Shown here in pieces: positions 60,401 to 64,000 of a DNA stretch of 64,000 nucleotides. Within the stretch, counting starts at the first letter, position 1; every line of letters starts with the position of its first letter. Source of the stretch: Comamonadaceae bacterium (GTDB lineage Bacteria > Pseudomonadota > Gammaproteobacteria > Burkholderiales > Burkholderiaceae_C). The stretch lies in the NCBI GenBank assembly GCA_027484575.1, contig JAIXSQ010000015.1:1-64000 (forward strand), given 5' to 3'. The notes below the pieces were generated by a model. The model searched no databases, was not told the DNA's origin, and saw only the letters and a program-made list of their open reading frames with translations. The position numbers and the translations under genes were made by a program.

Positions 60401-61243
60401 ATGCGGCGCCTCTTCCCCGCCCGTCCTGCCGTCGTCCTGCTGGCCGCCGCGCTGCTGGCAGCGCTGCCTGCGCGGTCACAGCCGGTGGCCGACCTGCCCG
60501 GCGTCACCGTCACCGGCCGGCGGGCCGAGCCGCAGGTGGAGAAGTCCTACCGCCGCATGGTGCGCGGCATGGACCTGTTCGAGGCCCGCCGCGCCGCGCT
60601 GGCGCCGCAGGCCGAACTGCGCTTCGCGCTGCTGCCCCGCCGCCCGGGCGTCGACCTGCAGCGCGGGCTCGACCTCTACGTGGTGGGCCGCAGCGTCGAG
60701 ATCCCGCTGGACGTCGGCCCCGACCGGCGCTTCGCGTTGCCGCGCGATGCGCGGGCCTGGGCCGAGGACGCGCGCGTCTCGCCGGCCCGGCGCGCCGGCA
60801 GCCTGAGCTGGCGCGCCGACGTGCGCACGCCCGGCCTGCCGCCCGGCACCCGGCGCCTGGGCGACCTGCGGCTGGAATGCCTGGTGGGCATGGAAGCCGG
60901 CCTGGTGTCCGAGAACCCGTCGGCGATCACGCGCTTCGTGAACCAGCTGGCCGACGGGCCGTCGTACTGCGACCGGCCGGACAACCGCTACCTGTACTTC
61001 GCCGAGCGGCCGATCTTCGGCGTGACGCTGGTGGACGGTGCGCGGCGCGCGTCGCTGCCCACGGGCCGGCTCTGGGCGGCGGCCCTGGGCGATGCCGGAC
61101 TGCCGCGCGACCTGGCGGTGTGCGACTGCGAACTGCTGCTGGCCCACGCCTACTTCGCGCCGCTGGCCGATGCGCGCTGGAGCGACGACACGCTGCTGGT
61201 GTTCGAGTTCATGCCCACGGGACCGGGTGATGCGCCGCGCTGA
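60401..61243 (+). CDS. Hypothetical exported protein
   Basis: A 280-residue protein with a signal peptide (MRRLFPARPAVVLLAAALLA, cleavage after ARS). The segment VADLPGVTVTGRR begins the mature part, followed by an Arg-rich beta domain and Cys residues in DLRLECLVGMEAG, SYCDRPDNRY and VCDCELLLAHAYF. It is not recognised. It lies behind the secreted protease and overlaps the lipoprotein gene by 14 bases. Confidence 0.7.
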   Translation: MRRLFPARPAVVLLAAALLAALPARSQPVADLPGVTVTGRRAEPQVEKSYRRMVRGMDLFEARRAALAPQAELRFALLPRRPGVDLQRGLDLYVVGRSVEIPLDVGPDRRFALPRDARAWAEDARVSPARRAGSLSWRADVRTPGLPPGTRRLGDLRLECLVGMEAGLVSENPSAITRFVNQLADGPSYCDRPDNRYLYFAERPIFGVTLVDGARRASLPTGRLWAAALGDAGLPRDLAVCDCELLLAHAYFAPLADARWSDDTLLVFEFMPTGPGDAPR

Positions 61244-61592
61244 CCCGCCGCGCGCCGCTCCGCCCGCCAGCCCGGCCGCCGTGCTCGCGGCGGCCCTGCT
61301 GGCCGGCTGCGCGGGGCCGCCGCCGGCCCCGCCCGCCACCGCCGCGCTGCCGCACGCGCAGGCGCTCGCCGCCCTGCAGCCCGGGACCACGCCGTGCAGC
61401 GTGCTCGACGGCCTGCCCCCGGGGCCGCCCGAGCGGCTGGGCCTGGACGGCGGCACCGAGGTGCGGGCCTGGCGCGCGCGCGACCGCGACGGCCGGCTCA
61501 CGGGCGCCGAGGTGGTCGCGCTGTGCGGGCCCGACGGGCTGCTGTGGCGCCTGCGCAGCCGCGACGCCGACCCGCCCGCCGTGGCGCGCTGA
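61230..61592 (+). CDS. Small lipoprotein
   Basis: A 120-residue predicted lipoprotein with lipobox LLAGC near residue 26 and a Pro/Ala linker. The domain carries ALAALQPGTTPCSVLDGLPPG and ends VVALCGPDGLLWRLRSRDA, one Cys pair. It overlaps the preceding gene. Function unknown; SmpA/BamE-like folds show a related layout, but I cannot support that assignment. Confidence 0.65.
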   Translation: MRRADPPRAAPPASPAAVLAAALLAGCAGPPPAPPATAALPHAQALAALQPGTTPCSVLDGLPPGPPERLGLDGGTEVRAWRARDRDGRLTGAEVVALCGPDGLLWRLRSRDADPPAVAR

Positions 61593-61663
61593 GCTTCCGG
61601 ACGACGTCAGGTCTGGGCTGCGCGCCGACACGGGCAGGCACCGCCGCCGCCCACAGTGGCGGC

Positions 61664-62746
61664 ATGACCACCCCCGACGTGCGCACCGGCCAGGCCGGCC
61701 CCCAGCTGCCCCGCGACGCTTTCCGCGCGCGCTTCCTGCAGTCCTTCGTCGACCCGGCCTACCGGCAGGAGGACGCGGCGCTCGACCGGCTCGAAGCCAT
61801 CGCCTGGGACGCCTACCAGCAGGAGCGCAAGGCGCCGCGCACGCGCAAGGCCGGCCCCGGCCATGCGGATCCCGACTACGACCTGTCGCTCGACTGGATC
61901 GAGGCCGCCGAGGCGATCCGGCAAGCCCAGGCGCGCCAGCAGGACCCGGCGTCGCCCACGCGGCTGCTGCTGGTGGCGGGTTCCGCCCGCAACGACGGCA
62001 GCTGCCCCGGCGAGATGTCCAAGACCTGGCGGCTGGCGCAGCTGGCCCGCGAGGTGCTGGCTGAGGGCGGGCCGCAGGTCGAGGTGGACCTGCTGGACCT
62101 CAGCCGGGTGATTTCGGAGTACGACCTGCACATCCATCCGTGCAAGGGCTGCGCCTCGACCGCGATGCCGCTGTGCCACTGGCCGTGCAGCTGCTACCCC
62201 AACCATGCCGAGCGCCAGACCGGCGACTGGATGAACGCGATCTATCCCCAGTGGGTGGCCGCGCACGGCGTGCTGCTGCTCACCCCGACCTACTGGTACC
62301 AGTCGCCCACGCCGCTGAAGGCCATGATCGACCGGCTGGTCTGCGCCGACGGCGGCAACCCGGATCCCACCAGCACGCACGGCAAGCATGCGGCCGAGGC
62401 GAAGGCGCTGGAGCTGCGCGGCTGGGACTATCCCAAGCACCTGTCGGGGCGGATGTACGGCGTCGTGGTGCACGGCGACGTGGCCGGCATCGAGGGCACG
62501 CGGCGCGCGCTGTGCGACTGGCTCGACTGGATGGGCCTGCACGACGCCGGCGTGCATGCGCGGCTGGACCGGTTCATCGGCTACTACGAGCCCTACGCCA
62601 CCAGCCACGCGACGCTGGACCGCGACCTCGCGGTGCAGGAGGAGGTGCGCAACGCCGCCCGTGCCCTGCTGCGCGCCACGCAGGACCTGCGCAGCGGCCG
62701 CTACGTGCCGCCCGACTGCCACCTGCAGCGGCCCCGGCCCAAGTGA
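61664..62746 (+). CDS. Flavodoxin-like NAD(P)H oxidoreductase with cysteine cluster
   Basis: A 360-residue protein. A long N-terminal helical part (residues 1-95) is followed by a flavodoxin/FMN-reductase fold: LLLVAGSARNDGSCPGEMSK (FMN phosphate site), LLTPTYWYQSPTPLKAMIDR and GVVVHGDVAG. Between them, near residues 162-182, lie five Cys in a C-x2-C-x7-C-x3-C-x-C pattern, recalling but not equal to the cluster of iron-sulfur flavoproteins. A metal or cluster site is likely; the reaction is unknown. Confidence 0.8.
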   Translation: MTTPDVRTGQAGPQLPRDAFRARFLQSFVDPAYRQEDAALDRLEAIAWDAYQQERKAPRTRKAGPGHADPDYDLSLDWIEAAEAIRQAQARQQDPASPTRLLLVAGSARNDGSCPGEMSKTWRLAQLAREVLAEGGPQVEVDLLDLSRVISEYDLHIHPCKGCASTAMPLCHWPCSCYPNHAERQTGDWMNAIYPQWVAAHGVLLLTPTYWYQSPTPLKAMIDRLVCADGGNPDPTSTHGKHAAEAKALELRGWDYPKHLSGRMYGVVVHGDVAGIEGTRRALCDWLDWMGLHDAGVHARLDRFIGYYEPYATSHATLDRDLAVQEEVRNAARALLRATQDLRSGRYVPPDCHLQRPRPK

Positions 62747-62763
62747 CCCGCGCCATCGCGCGG

Positions 62764-62884
62764 GTCATCCCGGCGAAAGCCGGGATCCAGTCACGTTCGA
62801 CCCCCGTGCGAAGACACCGGGCCCCGGGCTGCGCCGGGGCGACAGGACTCCCGTCATCCCGGCGCAGGCCGGGATCCAGTGACT
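62764..62884. repeat. REP-like repeats
   Basis: Three copies of the 29065-29145 unit: GTCATCCCGGCGAAAGCC... (62764-62794), an inverted partial copy (62821-62843) and GTCATCCCGGCGCAGGCC... ending CCAGTGACT (62853-62884). They fill the gap between two convergent genes. Confidence 0.75.
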
Positions 62885-62912
62885 TCCTCGACGCTAGCCT
62901 GCCGGCGTGTCC

Positions 62913-63707
62913 TCACCCCTGCACCCGCCCCCACGCCTGCACCAGCGTGAAGCTGGTGCCCCAGGTGCCGGGCCGCGACAGCTCGTGCTCGCAGGCGGCC
63001 AGCAGCGTGCCCACGCGTTCGGCGCCGGCCAGGGTCACCAGCTGCGCGCGCAAGGCCTGCGCCAGGTGCAGCGGCAGCCGCAGGTAGGGGTGGCCCGGCT
63101 CCAGCGCCAGCACCTCGGCCCGCAGCTGCGGCGTCACGCCGGCCTCGCGCAGCAGCCCCGGCAGCTGGCGGCCCGCGTCGAGGTCGCCGCCGGCGCTGGC
63201 GCAGGCCTGCACCAGCAGCTGCACCAGCGCCGCCGTGGCCGGGGCCTGCGGATGGACGCGCCAGCTGCCCGTGTCGGGCTCCTCCAGCACCAGCCAGCCG
63301 CCGGGCTTGACCAGCCGGCGCAGCGCCTGCACCTGCTGCGGCGCGCGGCCCAGCGCCGCCTGCTGCAGCCGCGCATGCACGAGGTCGAAGCCACCGGCAG
63401 GCAGGGCGCTGGCGAACAGGTCGTCGCGCACCAGCTCCACGTCGTACAGCGAGGCGCGGGTGCAGAACGACGCCGCGGCGTCGAGCAGCCGGGGGTCCAG
63501 GTCGGTGCCCACCACGCTGCCCGACGGCGCCACCTTGTGCTGCAGCGGCCGCAGCCAGCCCTGCGCGCCGCAGCCGGCGTCGAGCACCGTGGCGCCCGGC
63601 GGCACGTCGATCGCCTCCAGCAGGCGCGCGGCTGCGGGCTCCCAGGCCTGGGCCTGCAGCTGCAGCCAGTCGGGTCCGTCGGCGTGGGTGGTGAACAGGT
63701 CGTGCAT
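62913..63707 (-). CDS. SAM-dependent methyltransferase
   Basis: A 264-residue class I methyltransferase. SAM-binding motif I is VLDAGCGAQGW near residue 42, motif II VVGTDLDPRLLDAA near 67, motif IV FDLVHARLQQAALG near 110, and LVKPGGWLVLEEPDTG is the post-motif strand. The substrate is unknown. The ATG giving MHDLFTTHADGPDW is the most sensible start. It is convergent with the flavodoxin-like gene across the repeats. Confidence 0.88.
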   Translation of the reverse strand: MHDLFTTHADGPDWLQLQAQAWEPAAARLLEAIDVPPGATVLDAGCGAQGWLRPLQHKVAPSGSVVGTDLDPRLLDAAASFCTRASLYDVELVRDDLFASALPAGGFDLVHARLQQAALGRAPQQVQALRRLVKPGGWLVLEEPDTGSWRVHPQAPATAALVQLLVQACASAGGDLDAGRQLPGLLREAGVTPQLRAEVLALEPGHPYLRLPLHLAQALRAQLVTLAGAERVGTLLAACEHELSRPGTWGTSFTLVQAWGRVQG

Positions 63708-63889
63708 GCCCGCATGCTGCCGCGGGCGCAGGCCGCCGCGCAGCGGGTTTGCACCGCCTTGCGCGTGGCGCGCCTGGCGCGACCGCCGCCTACACGGGCT
63801 TGCGGCAACGGCGGCTGGCCGCTGGCCCGGCCGCGCCGCACCCTCGCGGCGTCGCCGCTCCTGCGGCCCACCCACCACGCCGACACGCC

Positions 63890-64000
63890 ATGAACCTCGT
63901 CCGTACCCCGCTCGCGATCGGCGAGCATGTCCTGCAGTGCCGCGTCGCCGGCACGCCCGAGCAGCGCGCGCTGGGGTTGATGCACCGGCGCGAACTCGCG
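63890..64000 (+). CDS. DUF192-family protein (5' part only)
   Basis: Only the first 37 codons are in the window. TPLAIGEHVLQCRVAGT, then EQRALGLMHRRELA, is the start pattern of DUF192 proteins. There is no signal peptide in the visible part. The function is unknown. Confidence 0.6.
   Translation, partial: MNLVRTPLAIGEHVLQCRVAGTPEQRALGLMHRRELA

Overview
The window reads as a chromosomal segment of a high-GC betaproteobacterium of the order Burkholderiales, most like Comamonadaceae. This is inferred from strong G/C third positions, the 5S rRNA 3' end, and blocks usual in that group: lnt-glyQ-glyS-gmhB-plsC, Bug-type tricarboxylate receptors, LiuR with isovaleryl-CoA dehydrogenase, and aceK. 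No tRNA gene, CRISPR array or insertion sequence was seen.

Layout. 0-0.1 kb: end of an rRNA operon (5S 3' end and terminator). 0.2-5.8 kb: fadD, a hypothetical gene, and a GMC dehydrogenase with a Tat-type small subunit and a lipase-like hydrolase. 5.9-9.2 kb: a cyclic-nucleotide-like signalling group (receiver fused to a degenerate cyclase domain, PAS-like/LuxR regulator, Crp-family regulator, intact class III cyclase) with a perfect CRP-type site. 9.2-11 kb: hppD and a divergent Lrp-family gene that has a palindrome at its start codon. 11.1-19.6 kb: GNAT, corC, lnt, glyQS, gmhB, plsC and a YgjP-type metalloprotease, largely one operon. 19.6-25.5 kb: histidine kinase, MBL hydrolase, and liuR/thioesterase/ivd behind a 22-bp palindrome; then carbonic anhydrase. 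25.5-33.8 kb: aceK, thiolase, SDR, porin, M20 peptidase and an acyl-CoA dehydrogenase.

33.79-41.44 kb: a complete integrated filamentous phage (inovirus) of about 7.64 kb, visibly less GC-rich than the host. It carries a small serine recombinase, Zot/pI, a pVI-like protein, a TspB-like adsorption protein, the major coat protein, a ssDNA-binding protein, a Rep protein, small membrane proteins and a regulator facing three 17-bp operators. It sits in the last codons of the acyl-CoA dehydrogenase gene. The displaced original 3' end of that gene (Leu-Ile-Gln-Arg-Ala-Leu-Ala-stop) is still readable at the right junction, next to a 13-bp direct repeat. The recombinase gene ends inside the left att site, so its C-terminus should differ between the integrated and circular phage.

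41.5-50.8 kb: a small secreted protein, YchJ, a metallophosphoesterase, a HAD phosphatase, two divergent two-component systems, a TerC-family protein, a universal stress protein and an Nramp-related transporter. 50.9-59.4 kb: a Lys/Ala-rich secreted peptide, a lipoprotein, and a tartrate/C4-acid catabolic cluster (two Bug receptors, a tartrate dehydrogenase-like enzyme, D-tartrate dehydratase, two LysR regulators, a zinc-ribbon protein). 59.6-64 kb: a secreted papain-like protease with two exported neighbours, a cysteine-rich flavodoxin-like reductase, REP-like repeats, a methyltransferase and the start of a DUF192 gene.
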